Positions 10,407-22,737 of a DNA stretch of 32,818 nucleotides are shown piece after piece. Within the stretch, counting starts at the first letter, position 1, and every line of letters begins with the position of its first letter. The DNA lies in assembly GCA_028554645.1 (NCBI GenBank), contig JAQOOI010000071.1, positions 1 through 32,818 of the forward strand. Direction: 5' to 3'. The stretch is from Omphalotus guepiniiformis (lineage: Eukaryota; Basidiomycota; Agaricomycetes; Agaricales; Omphalotaceae). A model generated the notes under the pieces. That model worked only from the letters and a program-made list of their open reading frames with translations. It was not told the origin of the DNA and did not search any database. Made by a program: the position numbers and the translations under genes.

Positions 10407-10560
10407 TTTGATCTTGCGCTCAACACGGGCAGGGAAGTGATTCGACAGGAAACCGATAATGCTCGAGGACTATGGTTATGTGAGCAATTTGAACAAATTC
10501 ATCCCATGCTGGTGGAATATTTTGAAGTTCTGAAGCCTGAACGACAACCACGTTCTTTTC

Positions 10561-12316
10561 GGATCGATCTTTCTGAACGCATAGCCTGAACTAGCCCCAA
10601 GCGAAAACTTCGTTCATTCTTGTATTTCCTCCCGCCATATGAACACCTTGAGCAAACTTGACACTCCCATATTGAGATCATTTGTATTCTGCGAGAAGCA
10701 AATAGGTCAAACTGGCAAACCAAGTTGTAATGATATAACAATTAACCTTAGTTTTGACTCGACAAGCTCCTTTAAACCTGGTCCACTCTGCGGTACTGAT
10801 CTCCCATAACCTCATTCCGGAAAACAGAATTGACATACGTGTAGTTCTCTTCAGCAGTAGGAATAGGCAACGCGAAGAATGTTCTTTGAACTCTCGCACA
10901 TCCAAAAGACTAGCCGCAAGGGCAAACAGGTTTTAATTTGAGCAGAAGATTCTGAAGATGTGTTGGGACTAGCAAATTTATGGGCATTAGGTGGAATAAT
11001 ACACGCCAGAAAACTGAATGTTTCTTTTTGCCACCTAAAGCCTTCCTGACGCTTGTTGAATTTGACCTTCAGATCTTCTCGCGTCTGGTGAGCTTGGAGT
11101 ACTTTGGTATTAGAAAAGTGATTGTGCTGTCCGGTTGTGAACTGAACGTGCAACCACCACCTGCTGCCAAGCTAAGAGCGTGATGAAGATAGTCCTGAGA
11201 TTCTTGGATCACACTTCGCCACTCTCAGTCCCTGTGGCATTGTCCGAGATTGACATCCACAAGGCTTACATCCGTGCACGGTGCCATAGCACGGGTAACT
11301 GCTAGTCGAAGCTAATTAGTCTAGACCATTATTTCAAATTTTTGCATCCCTTTTTCGTGGTGAAACGGGGTCCTTTGAATAGTAAATACCGTTTTGTATA
11401 GAACATTACTATTACCCATCACCTCCGCTCCGTAAGCTGGCCGACACCTGGAACCCCAACGCCCATTTAGGAGGGCAGCAAGGTAAAAGGGTTTGTCCAA
11501 AAGCGTTTTATAATCGCCCGCTAAGAGTCCCCAAAATTAAGTCAAGAAACAAGCCAGCGGCGGCGTCCGAGTGGGCCGTGGGCATTATGCTGATCGTTTC
11601 CTGTGTGACTTTCCGCGTGCGATGGAGCGAAAACCATCGTGCCAGTGCATAGACCGGCCTGCTCAACCCGCACTTCGGATCCTCCGAGACTAAGTGATGG
11701 TACTCGAGAATTTACCTTATTTCATAATGGTAAACATTCAACCTGCGCTCTCCCTGCAGGCTCCTGCCCTCCATGGCGGCGACTTGTGGTTCAGTCCACG
11801 GTTCGTAGCGGTGCTTGTTAGTACGTATCGACGCTTTTTTTTCACGCTTACTTCATTGACCAGGTGGTATTCTTGATAGTACCGACTGGTACGTTAGGAG
11901 ATTTTGGCGTACGCAAAAACCTGTTCGACTGGCCGCTTTTTTGATTTCCGGTGCTTTATGTTTGGGTGTATCGACGGATCTAACAAAACCGATCGGGGAT
12001 GTACTAAAGGCCCTGTGGTAAGGTAGCAATGAAGATGTGAGGATGGTACGCGGCGTGTTTTTGGCGTCCAAACTAGGCATTTCAGTTACTTCAGCTCCCT
12101 CAGTACCGGTAATAAGTCTCTACCTGGTACCAAGTCTTATACAAATGTGAGTTATCGAAGCTTAAGGTCATGCGCACCCATCAAAGGTGGATCACATCCT
12201 TTCTAGATAACGTTTAACGTCGCCTACTATAGGCCTATATCCGAGGTGCCAATTGAAATTGGGCCCGAACTGCTGGTAATCTGACTGTAGTCAAGGTTGT
12301 TAGAGCAACGCTGTAT
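10561..12316. other. Region between the two divergent pseudogenes
   Basis: No gene is recognised. 10561-11150 (minus) may be the diverged N-terminal part of the family pseudogene, since short open segments and intron-like signals continue, but no block is identifiable. 11150-12316 shows nothing I can name. Promoters for both divergent genes would be expected in this interval. Confidence 0.4.
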
Positions 12317-12365
12317 CCCACAGCTTTCGGCGGTTTGAAGAACCGAAGTGAAGACCTGCTGTGGG
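12317..12365. other. Two-part hairpin of unknown role
   Basis: CCCACAGC at 12317-12324 pairs perfectly with GCTGTGGG at 12358-12365. Between them CGGTT (12331-12335) and AACCG (12341-12345) form an inner stem with a 5-nt loop. The result is a 49-nt nested stem. It has no identified function and may be coincidental. Confidence 0.5.
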
Positions 12366-12859
12366 TGGGTCCAACGTTTCACGCCCATGTGTGATTGAGC
12401 TGTTGTCTGATGATCCTTTGCAATACCGTGGTTGAGCCGGTTTCTTTTTCATTTGTACTTAAAAGTTTTAAGTCCCCCAGGCGAGTGGTTTGGCAAGCCA
12501 TGTCGCTTGGTTTCCTTCTCGACCGTGCGGTCAAGTGCTCATCGTGAGCGGAACCATTTTTTGACAATGTTGTCACCCCCCAGCCAGGTTGTGGTGTGGT
12601 GCGATTCCTGTGGTGCGCGCAATTCTCCAAAGTGCCCTTGTCTGCTTGCTCGGCTGACCCGTCAACTTCCATAGTACACCCATGGTTTCGGAGGCTGGTA
12701 TCAGCGGACAAAACTGAAGTCTTTTACAAGACTTCATTGTTCTTGGCTATTCAAGCGACAAAGCAAAATACATTCAATGCGATGAGGAAGCCGCATGGCT
12801 TGCCCTCTTGCAGTCGCAACACCGCTTTATCTCTCTCAACTTTGGGGATCATAACTGAC
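12366..12859. other. Upstream flank of the kinase pseudogene
   Basis: No conserved coding block is seen. The kinase start codon must be in or near this interval, but it cannot be chosen because the frame is broken upstream of the glycine-rich loop. Confidence 0.4.
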
Positions 12860-14272
12860 GGCATCCCAGTCCAAGCGAAGTTATAACCGTTGTGCCGGAA
12901 ACTTGGATGGGGGGCAACCTCAAGTGTATGGGCTAGTTCATTGTGCCTGAGGCGGTAGGTGATTTCCACACCCCAAGTTCTGAAACTTAATTCTCTGTTT
13001 ACCACTTCGGCAAGGATTTTTTTGCCTTGAAAATCCTCACTGTTCGTGCCACGTCCCATCTCAATGCAGGATTGAGTTGGAAGGCAGTCACACTACTGCG
13101 CCTTAGTGATGAACAAAAAGAAATCCATGTATAGCTCACTGGTGTTACGGCTCTAAGATTCGTTCTTTGGTGTACGAGCAAATAAGGCGAGAAGGCGCAC
13201 TACTGCATAGCATTCACACCGCATGCACCATCGGTTCAAACAGCTAATCAGTTGTTTGCCGGACCTTCATTGTGCCATTGTCAACAATCAAGAACATAGT
13301 CCGCCACACTCTGAAAGCTGTTGCTTGCTTGCAATCACTTGGGAATGGTAACATACAGGCAGGTGTCTTCTTTTTATTTCTCCAGTTAGTTTGTCGGCCC
13401 AATCCTAAGCTGCTTTTGTATAGATATTAAGGCGAAACAACATCCTTATATCTATAGACGAGAAGTTGCGGCCTGTGTTAATCTGAATATCTCAAAGAGA
13501 ATCCTTCTACCCTGTATCCGCCGCAAAAAGCAGCCAGGCCTATCCCACCCCATCTTAACTGCTCGCAGTCAACCCCTAGCTCCTTTTAATTCACACAGCT
13601 ACCGAAGATTTTTTTTTTCCGCTTGACTGATTATGGACAGGGTAAGCCATACTTTGGTCTGTTCGGCCTGTATCTAGCTGAAACCAATTTTCTACACAAC
13701 AAAGCTGTTCCAGTGGAATGCGGAGCTGACCTGCATAGAAGTTATGATCCTTACCCTCTCAGAGCTTCCGGAAGTAGCCCTTGGTTATCCATGGAGTTTT
13801 ACAATGTCCGATATATGGGCAATAGGATGTTTGGTAGATAACTTCTTGCCTTGAGACAAGAAAAGTGCTGAGATATATGGTAAACCTTTGAGCTTCTTAC
13901 CCGTCAACATCTATTTGCACGCTTGGAACCGGAGAGTGTATGCTACCGGGCATCTTCTGCAGATAAGGGAAATCCTTGGCCCTTTTCCTATCCCTTTTAA
14001 TCCGCTACTTGCAAAAAAGGTCATTTGATTGTTTTTGAGAATGTTTTGAGCTGCTAAACATGTACCGAATCTAGATGATGTGTCTAACCTGAATCTTCAA
14101 GAGTATACACCAGGGAGCTTGAAAGGAACGGCTTTGCCACTCGCTTCGAGCTCGGTTTCCCAACGGAAGAAATTCCTCAGATTTATAGCTTCATTCAGCG
14201 TGCTATGCACATTGATCCATCTTCTAGGCCTTCAGCTGACGATCTGCTCTAGACGAATGGCTCACTGAATAA
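12860..14272 (+). pseudogene. SRPK-like serine/threonine protein kinase, frameshifted
   Basis: Kinase subdomains appear in order: PVQAKL then KLGWGATSSVW (glycine loop, 12899-12931), ALKILTVRATSHLNAGLS (lysine codon 13030-13032), FIVPLSTIKNIVRHTLKAVA (13266-13325), DIK (13423-13431) then NNILISIDEK (from 13436), EYLKENPSTLYPP (13485-13523), TDYGQA in place of DFG (13626 to the intron at 13642), YPLRAPEV (13752-13776, one extra base), ALGYPWSF...DIWAIGC (13777-13830), ELLTRQHLFARLEPE (13890-13934), HLLQIREILGPFP (13951-13989), EEIPQIYSFIQRAMHIDPSS (14166-14225), RPSADDLL, then DEWLTE and stop 14270-14272. The PLRAPEV form and the long ENP..YPP insert between catalytic loop and activation segment are typical of SRPK kinases, which phosphorylate SR splicing factors; many fungal copies have unknown targets. 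At least five single-base shifts break it, for example in A6 at 14013-14018 and at 14250. Confidence 0.85.
13642..13704 (+). other. 63-nt intron in the kinase gene
   Basis: Donor GTAAGC and acceptor ACAAAG. Removing it changes TDYGQ-G to TDYGQA and continues in frame as VPVECGADLHRSYDPYPLR, the expected path from the metal-binding DFG-equivalent to the RAPE motif. This exact fit shows the exon structure is preserved. Confidence 0.75.
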
Positions 14273-17200
14273 TGTCGAAATGGAGCAAATTAGAATGCCC
14301 CTAAAAATTCGACCTAGCTCAGTCCCGCTCCGCGGCCTACCTTAAGGAATTTACACTTGGTTAATTTTCAAGCTCTTTTGTAGTTTTTATGAACCATTTA
14401 CCGCCAACACAATAAAACGTTTTTGTGTTTCTCCTCGGATTTGAGAGTAGAGATGAGAATGAGATTGAACGAAGCAATCACGCCGAGTTTACTAGGGACA
14501 AACCATTATGTTTGGTCGCCAAAGCTCTCTCGCTAGGCACCCTTAAGGGCTAATCTGCAAGCTTGGCAAGAGATGACTGTAGTATGGCTAACGTAAACAT
14601 GAGGGCGAAAGCACAAGTGAGACAATCAAGGGAAAAAATACAAGCAGAGGGAATGTGGCAAGGTAGGTGAGAAAAAGAAAAAGAGAGTTCGCTATCGAGC
14701 TCTATGCCGGTCAGCGAGAAGTCAAAGCGTAGAAGCGGAGCAACTGGCAAAGATCGTCGTTGTGGCGGAAACGGTCCAGGCTGGCAGCTCTGGATTTCAT
14801 TGGCTACCGGCAATCAAATAGTATCGAGAATCCCATACAACTTCCGAACCAACATTTTTATATTTGCCAGCATGTACTGTCCCCAACCTCATCCTTCTCG
14901 TCTTCCATTCTTCCCGCCTTTATTCGCCCTCCGGTGTTACAACCAAACTTAGCTTCTCTGATGTAGACCTGAAGTAGGCTTCACTGGACAGGTTCAACGC
15001 CCAGTTCATCTGCGGCAAGAGGAGCTGTTACAGAGCGCCTTGCTTGCTTTCGAAAGCATACACAATAAGTGCGGCTGTGAAGGCTGGGTGCCCGTGGTGG
15101 GAATCACTGTAAGATTTGTCGTGAGCGGGCGCGGAAATAGTCCAGACACGGCAGTGCCTGGTATGATCATGAGGGCAAGGGTGATGAAATAATGGGACAC
15201 GACACGTTCCAGCTTTTACACAATATACACCGAATGAACAGCATAATTCCCAAGCGATCGGCGCAAACAATCGCTTTGAGACCGGGGGGTGAAAAGATCT
15301 TGACACTGAGTGGTTTTGAAATTTAGATTAGTGTGTTTGAACACTTTGCTGTCACAAAATGTACATCTGGTTAAGGCCGCTGTTAAAGAGGACGTGATAA
15401 CAATGATTCCGCCTGGATAGTCTTGGGTTTCGCAGTAGCTTCTTTCGTTAGACGCCCTTCGTCTTGTTGACCCATCCCTAGGTGCCCGCCTGTCTCATTT
15501 GGAGACCTCCATGGTGTACCGTTTCAAAGAGGGCGTCGCTAACGACCTCCCCTAGCGTGCCACCAAACGATAGACCAGCCAAGACGACGAGGACGCGCAT
15601 CGAGAGGGTAAACGCGAGCGGGATGAGCTGGGTCTCTTTGGTTTGTAGACGGTCAGGAGCGGGGGGGGTTTTGTGAGACATCGTCGCACGTGTCGCCGGA
15701 TCCAAGCTGATAGTGGTCGAACGTCAATGCTCGCGTGTTGGTCACGCGAGCTCCTGTCACAACCACCATTTCCAGCGGATGCGTCTACATGGAGTGGGGT
15801 GAAGTTGGGCGTTGTTGGGCCCCCCCCGTTTATTAGAGGTTTCGGAAGGGGTACGAGGAACAGTTGATATCGTCGGAAACACAGCCAGTTGAAGGCAGAT
15901 TAAAACGAAAAAAAAAAAACACAAAAAACTGAACAGCGTCTATCGTCGCAATTAAGTTAGGGGGTCGGATTGATCAGGTCGGGAAGGAACACGCGAAAAA
16001 AAGACGGTTCGTTCTTAAAACTGAGCTAGAATCCTAAAAGGAGGCTTGATGGAATCCTTTCTAGTTGTGTAAGGAATTCAGAGTTCAGGCCAGGTCGCTC
16101 GGCCTGGGGATAAATATAAGAAGGGATCCTAATGCGTCTTGCTTAAGAAATTAGGCGGAAGTTTTGAGTACATTAGACATACTCCTGATGAATCGAGTGC
16201 ACTGTTGCGTGTCCGCATGACTGGAAGAGGAGGGGCCCCATGTGGTGGGGAAGGTTCGAAAGCCGAGTTGATCTGTGGGCAAGAGGGCACTGTCACTAGA
16301 GCCCCTTGCTATAGCTTTCGAAAAACAATCGATAGATGCGGCACTGTGACAGGCTGGGGTAACTGTAGGTCCGTCGACCGGTAATCTGCACCGTGTTGGG
16401 CACTCTGGAAGCGAAGAGCCGGACCATGTGGCCGCCAGCGCCTAGTTTTTCGATCACTCCAGCTTGAGAGCGACTTGCCGAAGGAACCAGTAGGACCCGA
16501 ACAGAGACCTTTTAGCTTTTTAACCAAATGAGGACACTGGTCCTCTCTACGTCTGACTAGACTGGCTTAGAGGGGTTACTTGGCACAAACAAATCAGCTG
16601 TCGAGACGTCGCTGAAGGTAGCTCTCCTCAGCGAGGACTCTGCTCGAAACGAGGGACGACCGAAGCTGAAGGCTGAAGTCCAACCACGGAAGCGAAGGGA
16701 AGTGGCCGGCAGGCACAGGGAAGGCCTAGGCTCAGCCAGAGCGCACCGCTGGCCAACGTTCACCGAAGAACGGGGCTTGGACGACAGAGTTAGACGGTGA
16801 AGAACCTCGAGTCGGCTGCCAGGACCCAGCTGGGACAATCAAGATAGCTTTCGCTAATGCCGACCAGTCGCAGTCATCGAATAAGTGCGATTTCTCGAGT
16901 CAACGACCCAAGACCACTAAGCTGAGCTATCTTCAGTGTAGAGATGTAATGTGGCGGGCCTAGAAGAGAAAGATCGGCGTCTGCAGTTGGGGAGAGTTAG
17001 GAAGGGGCAAGGGCATGGGGTCTGTGATGGGTGAAAAGAGGCGCTTGAGCGCTGGACAACAGCGCATGTGTGGGGAGGTGTTCTGTAGACAGGCAGCGAA
17101 TTCCAATATAAGCGACCAACCTTTTTTTTTCTGCCCCAAAACGGGTTGTCGTGTCTTGGACTTCCGGGAAAGAGCAGCATACGAACGTTGAGTCCGGGTT

Positions 17201-20200
17201 CTCGAGATAGGCAAAAGGAGTAAGATCGTATCGGATAAGCGCGCTGGTGAAGACGTAATGGCTGGTCGTCGACAATGTTCCTTTACTTCCTAGAGCTCAA
17301 AAACTATCTCCGCATCGAAGAAGGACTTGGACCTCAAGCCAAGATTTATCACGCAGCGTCTCAAGAAGGAACAGGCTTAGTTGTGACGTCCTGAAAGGTT
17401 CTCCTGAGGATTGAGAAAGCCGTTGCTGCAGGATGTGCTCCCATGACTGTGCATCGGGAGCGTGGCTTCATTCGTCACCATCCAGTCATCGCTTGAAATA
17501 CCCCGGATGATGAGACTTTCCGTGCCACGGAGGGCAGAATTTCGCAACATCGTATGCAACAAGGCAGCCCGGGCAATCAACATGGAGGGAGCGCGTCGCT
17601 GGTGGAGATTTACCCTGTCAATGAGTCTTAGGTTTTGGAGTAGTCGCTCGATAATCCGAGAGAGGCGACCACCTCGAGGATGGGGGTGCGGGGCCGTTGT
17701 GGACAAGGCAGGTACTGACCTCGGCGTAACGAGGAAGATGGGGGCGCCAAGTGCGGTCCCCCCAAAGTCGACTATAGGAGCGCTGATCCAGTGGCATATG
17801 GTTTTCGAGTGCTGAACTGTGAAGGCTATTCGCGGAATGTAAAAAAGTGCGTACGCGTGTGATGGTACTATGAGAAACAGAAATCTGATGAGGTAGCCAC
17901 TGAAGCTGTCACTTTGGGGCATCTGCCTCGCATGGGTCTGAAGAAAGGCGTGAAAGAGAGCTCGGATCCCCTTAGTGGGGGACGCGGTTGAGACGACCGA
18001 GGTTTGAATCCGACGTGGAGAGGGACCCCGCCACAGAGAGCGCCTTGCAGATGCGGCTGAGTGAAGGCTAGGGTTGCCGTCATCGTGGGTAAAAACGCGG
18101 TGTGGGTTTGTGCGAGTGTGCGGAAAGAGCAGCACGTCGCAGGACCACGACGGTGTCCCATGGGCATGCGTCACCGGCTTGAGAGGAAAATATATAGTGG
18201 TGCGAGCGCACCGACACCATTTAGCGTTTACTACACAACACGAATGAAGAACGTTAATTCCTGCTATCCAGATACTAAATGGTAGGGGCGATGCTGTGTT
18301 GAATTTCAGGACAACCTGCTAAACTCCTCGTCCTAGATGTACTACTACGTTCCGCCCTGCACCTCGTAAACCCTCGGCAATCACTCGTACATAGCCCAAA
18401 AGGCGCTGGATACTTCACAAGAAGAACGCGGTTGAATTCTGGGGTAGGTTGTACAGTGTGTTCTAGGTAGTCATTGCCGTCCTTTGCATGGTGAGCATCG
18501 CTCTTCTAACTCTACGCGTGTCAAATTATCCTCACAGTCAACCATACCCCACCACAGAAAAAGATTCTCAGGTGAATCGACGCAGCCAGTGCCCCCGTAG
18601 GAAAATGAAAACCGTTGAGTACTTACTCCGGCTAAGACTACTAAAATTTTGCTAGCGACCATATCCAACCGTCCTCCTCGCACAGGAACTATCTCAATAA
18701 ACAGTATTACTCTCTTTGTTTCATCGTATTAGGACTTACGAGGGGGGGGGAATACTTGACCGATCTAACGGCGCTCAACGGGGGGTAACATGATGACTTG
18801 ACCGACGCCCAGTACGAAAAGGCTGGGGAAGCGCCGCGTGCCAATCTGATAACGTGAGGTGAGCCTTGGTCCTCTGTTTGAGAGAGCGAGGGCGAGCACC
18901 ATATACTCATGTGAAAAGGCAGATGGTGAGACGCCAGGTATCTCGAATGGCGCTATGAAGACTGTCCGGAATTTAGCTGCGCGAAACAGTCTTGGGTGGC
19001 TAGGATAAAGACGCGAGAGACGAATCGGCGGCCAAGGTCTAGTGATATCATAGGTCGAGGGTTGCAGCGGGCCCTCAGCATTTGTCCCAGTATGGACTGG
19101 TAGAATCAAGTTCTTTAAAAACGGAAAGAAAGCGAATGTTACGAGAAACGCAAACAGTCTGGCGCCTCGGGTCCTAAACTAACCAACCCTAGCCCGTAGC
19201 CAGTAGCAGCCAAAGTGGACAGATTAAAGATGCCAGTATTGGGGCCCACCATAGTAACAAAGTGGTATCCATTGCATAGGCAGGTAAGCGTAACGTGATT
19301 CTCTCGCTGGCCAAGCGAATGAATTTGCATGTGCAGAGCCCACCAGGACACGTCGGCAAGGGGGACCTACCCTAACAAAAAGGCCCCATCGATATGGAGC
19401 TGAAAATCATACGGCCAACTCCACCGAAAACCGAAGGCAAGATTACCGTGGCACCGGCTACCGGCTAAAAAGACCTCGTGGTAGGGTCTTTGATTGGCGT
19501 CTAATGGATCAGCGGCCGCCTCCGGCCTCCCAGGTGTATGATCATAGATTCGATCAAGATTCCTCAAAACGAACTCGGGGAATCTCACCTTACTGGCGGA
19601 TTCTGACCACTCAACGCCAGCAATCGAAAACCCCATCGGACGCCGCCATCGATTGCGGCCAAAATATATTCACGCGACTCGGTTCAATCCCATATCGAGA
19701 AGTAATGGCGGGCCGGGAAGGCGACAGGGGGTCCGAACTGCGCACGCTGAACCATTGCGAATGCGAGCTTATCTTTCGCACCCACTTCCCCAGACTTCTT
19801 TCTAGCGCAGGCCGCATCATACGACGCTCTATCAGCGGGGCTCTCTATATAATCTTTCCCGAAGGGGCACCAGAGAGGCAAAGCCGATGTCAATCCGTTA
19901 CCTTATGATTAACGAGGTTGACTTCGGGTCCTACGGCGCAAGGCAAAAATAAGATGTACGCCGAATTCATTGGCCGTAAAATAACGGCTCATGCTATTAC
20001 GCAGTCTACTTTAACCAGCTTGAGTGTTTCTCTGCCGAATATCATAAACTAAGAACCTCGATGTTTCGAAAGCACATAAATGACTCAGTGATATTGTAGG
20101 TCTTAAAACAGCGCATACACGACGAAAAAATACTAAGAAAAACAGATTAAACGTAACTAAAGGGGCAGTCCACTGCGCCGAGAGGGAGATCGTACGAGGA

Positions 20201-22737
20201 GGTTCGTGTTCATGCCAGTAGCGTTAAACCGCGTTTTGAATGGAGATTATATTCGCGCCAGTCTGCCGTTCACCATTCTGATCGCCTTAACGAGGTAGGT
20301 ACTATTAAGATTGCCGCGCTCGCCCAATTGCGGGGTGGGTTTCATTACGCAGGTAGCCACGGCGTATCCCACTCAGGCTTCCAAAGAAAGGTCTTTCAAG
20401 GCACGGCGTCAGGCGGGTCAGCCAGCATATAAAGGCACCGATCAGCGTTATTCAAGCAACCGTCATACCGACAGAAGATTCGCTTTCCTCTCCTACTGCC
20501 GACAACGCCACGTTGGGCCACCTATGCAAAGTAAAAGTAATGGTGATAGGCAGTGTCCCCAACGCGTCGCGGGGTCATTGCGGAACAAAGTCAGGGTCTT
20601 GCACATCCTGTTTCTGGAAACTCCCAAACTGTCAACAACGCATCGGCCTCTTGAAACCGCAGTTTGTAAGTCACTTCTTCTCTGTGTTCATGGCACAACA
20701 AAGAATTATCCGCGGTCACCGTTCCGACAACGGCGCGTTGCGCTTCCTCATCCTGTCTCGCGGAGCGCTTTAGCGCTTCGATGCCGTTGGCCATTCATGG
20801 CTTCGGGCAGCTCGACAGAAAACTTTGTGAACCAGGCTGGCGGCTTTTGGAAATTTCTGTTGAAGAGCAAACGAGACATGCAGAGGCGGGTATTGTGCGG
20901 TAGACCGAGAACCGCCCTCCACCAGTACGAGAATATGTATTGGCCCGGTAGAACCAGACGCACTGTCTGGTCGGCAGTCTTGCGAGTAAGTCATGTTACT
21001 TCTGGAAGCATGCATAGTCTAGGAACCCGAGCAGCGTACGGAGCTGAAGACAGGGTACTGGATGACATGTGATGCGGAATAGTGGCCTCGTTCCCAAGCT
21101 TACGCTTCGTCTGCTTTGCGAGAGGGCGGCCGTGGCACTGTAGCAAGTAGATTGAAGCTGCTAAGGTAAAGTCCAGCTGGGAGTTTAGTAGAAGTCACTG
21201 AATGGGTAGGAGCGCTATTGAGTGTCGTCGGCTATACAGGACATGCCACGTTTGTCGGCTATGCGTCGGCGACGATATTCAGGCCTCCTAGTGGCCGTCG
21301 TATCGGTCACACCCCTCGGGAGCTGAGACTTCGCCGTGCGCCATGAAAGGGCCGGATCCTGAGCGTCCTCGCAACCAGTGAAGTTTTATGAAAATCCCTA
21401 TAGGAACTTTCAGCGCAGGGATGGTCAGAACGTCGCCACCAACCATGCGTGACGCCGAGTCTCTCTGCCTGTGGAGCTCACAATTCCGTCTCCCGTTGCG
21501 TTGTCTTAAGCGCTCTTCGTGGTATTTTTCCACGGTCGAAGCTATCAAGAGTAATGTCTAGGGTTTCCTTGAAGATTCCGCTCTCTTCGACAAATGCGAA
21601 GACGATGCTATCTAGCGAGGGTGACGCCGTCTGGCAATTCCTTGTCGCTGAAGTCTTCCTAGCACTTGGCGACCCGCCATTGGAGCGTCCTAATCGACGC
21701 TTCAACGTAGAGGCGGCCTGACGAACAAGGGTCATGGATAAATGCCGCGCCTGTTAGGAACGTCCCCTACCGGGAAGCCGAGCAACAGGTGGAGGTTGCC
21801 CGTCCCCATTAGCCGGGGTAGTATGGGCTTGAGGAACGGGACAGCGGAAGGACGTACGGAGATGCGGATTGTCGTCACGGGCCAAACCAAATCCTCACCC
21901 CCGAAGAAATTTCCTTGGAGATGTGACTTGGAATATCCGTACCAAACGTGGCGCAGCAAGCCGGGCCGCGCCCGTTACCAGAGTGAGGACTCCGACAAGG
22001 AACGGTCAAGTGCTCTATCGAGGGAGTGCCGTTCTTGTGACGGCTAGACAATATACCCCACTCGATGCCTACGCGGTCAACAACAGCCCACCGCCGCGCC
22101 CGCGCGAGCACTGGGTACAAACGCTCTAGCGAGATAGACCTGGGTACGGCTCCGCTGAGAAGCTCCTCGGCCATGCTCTGGCTCATGGAACAAGAAAGCC
22201 TGCGAGGGACATCAATGGCGGCAGAAGCTAGGAGAATACGATCACAGCTCCGGGTCGCAAAAAAGGTGCGAAAAGCGAGACGTTGCCGGCCAATAACGGG
22301 AGGATAGGGAGAATGAAGGTCTGAGGGGAGTAGATACTTTGCAGGAGCAGACTAGGCTTAGAGCGGACATTTCGCAAGGCGGGGCTTTAGACGCTGAACC
22401 TTGTTTGAGGGGCCCAGTAGCTGCGAAGACGCATCTAGATCGCTAATTCATTTCAAACCATGTAATTATATGCAATGATCGACTAGTTCTTCCTTGTAGT
22501 TGGGCAAATGGCCCTCATTCTTACAGCCCGCAGCGACAGAGGTCTCCCCATCACGCTTCAAGTAAAGCAGACTCGACGAGCGTATCCATATAGCTAGGGC
22601 CTTATCGTCGCTAGCATCCTCCTAGAGGTTCCGGTGTAGCTTCATTTGAACCGATCCAGGTAGACGCATCGGTCTCTTCCAATTCGTTTTCTACAACGGA
22701 ACTATCTCCGGCGCGTCTCGTCTATGGGTGGTCGCCC
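14273..22737. other. 8.5 kb without a recognised gene
   Basis: I see no family match. Frames are short except 17377-18174 (minus, 265 codons, GTG start, overlapped by open frames on the other strand) and 20311-21072 (plus, 253 codons, TTG start). Neither has recognisable domains, and both lie in GC-rich sequence where stops are rarer. An A-run at 15908-15919 could be an old retroelement tail, and a G9 run is at 18742-18750. From about 16 kb the sequence is visibly richer in G/C and CpG than 7-14 kb. Confidence 0.5.

Larger units (their letters stand above)
7380..10560 (-). pseudogene. Degraded member of a repetitive basidiomycete protein family
   Basis: Reading the minus strand from right to left gives a co-linear series of blocks in changing frames: PPAWDEFV (10515-10492), KITIRHLH (near 10317-10294), DVEKL (9494-9480) then HQDDNA (near 9474-9457), VFGE and LRARYFVDMW (9249-9220), LPWLHST (about 9066-9046), GYHHTY (8874-8857), ESLWDLLGVYP (8757-8725), EELQELI (about 8575-8555), LAVDDQLAR (before 8446), RNTRWTAKTGNSANA (about 7990-7946), AAEKATQRIFLNRNVPYYE (about 7857-7801), FGFVWTERGL (about 7742-7713), GKHGKHAAVT (about 7616-7587), and a stop at 7380. 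I recognise these from proteins of roughly 1,000 residues present in many copies in Agaricomycete-type genomes. Their function is unknown to me, and their copy number suggests a link to transposons. Introns can be placed at 10341-10406, 8384-8446, 7858-7915 and 7623-7699. Several single-base shifts break it. The N-terminus may reach about 11150, but that part is not recognisable. Confidence 0.7.

Noticed and set aside
17990..18025. T-loop-like sequence GGTTTGAATCC suggesting a tRNA
   Set aside because: The invariant TTC is TTG, and no matching D-arm, anticodon stem or acceptor stem can be folded upstream.
20311..21072. 253-codon frame on the plus strand
   Set aside because: It starts with TTG, has no recognisable domain, the opposite strand also carries open frames, and its composition looks like random GC-rich sequence.
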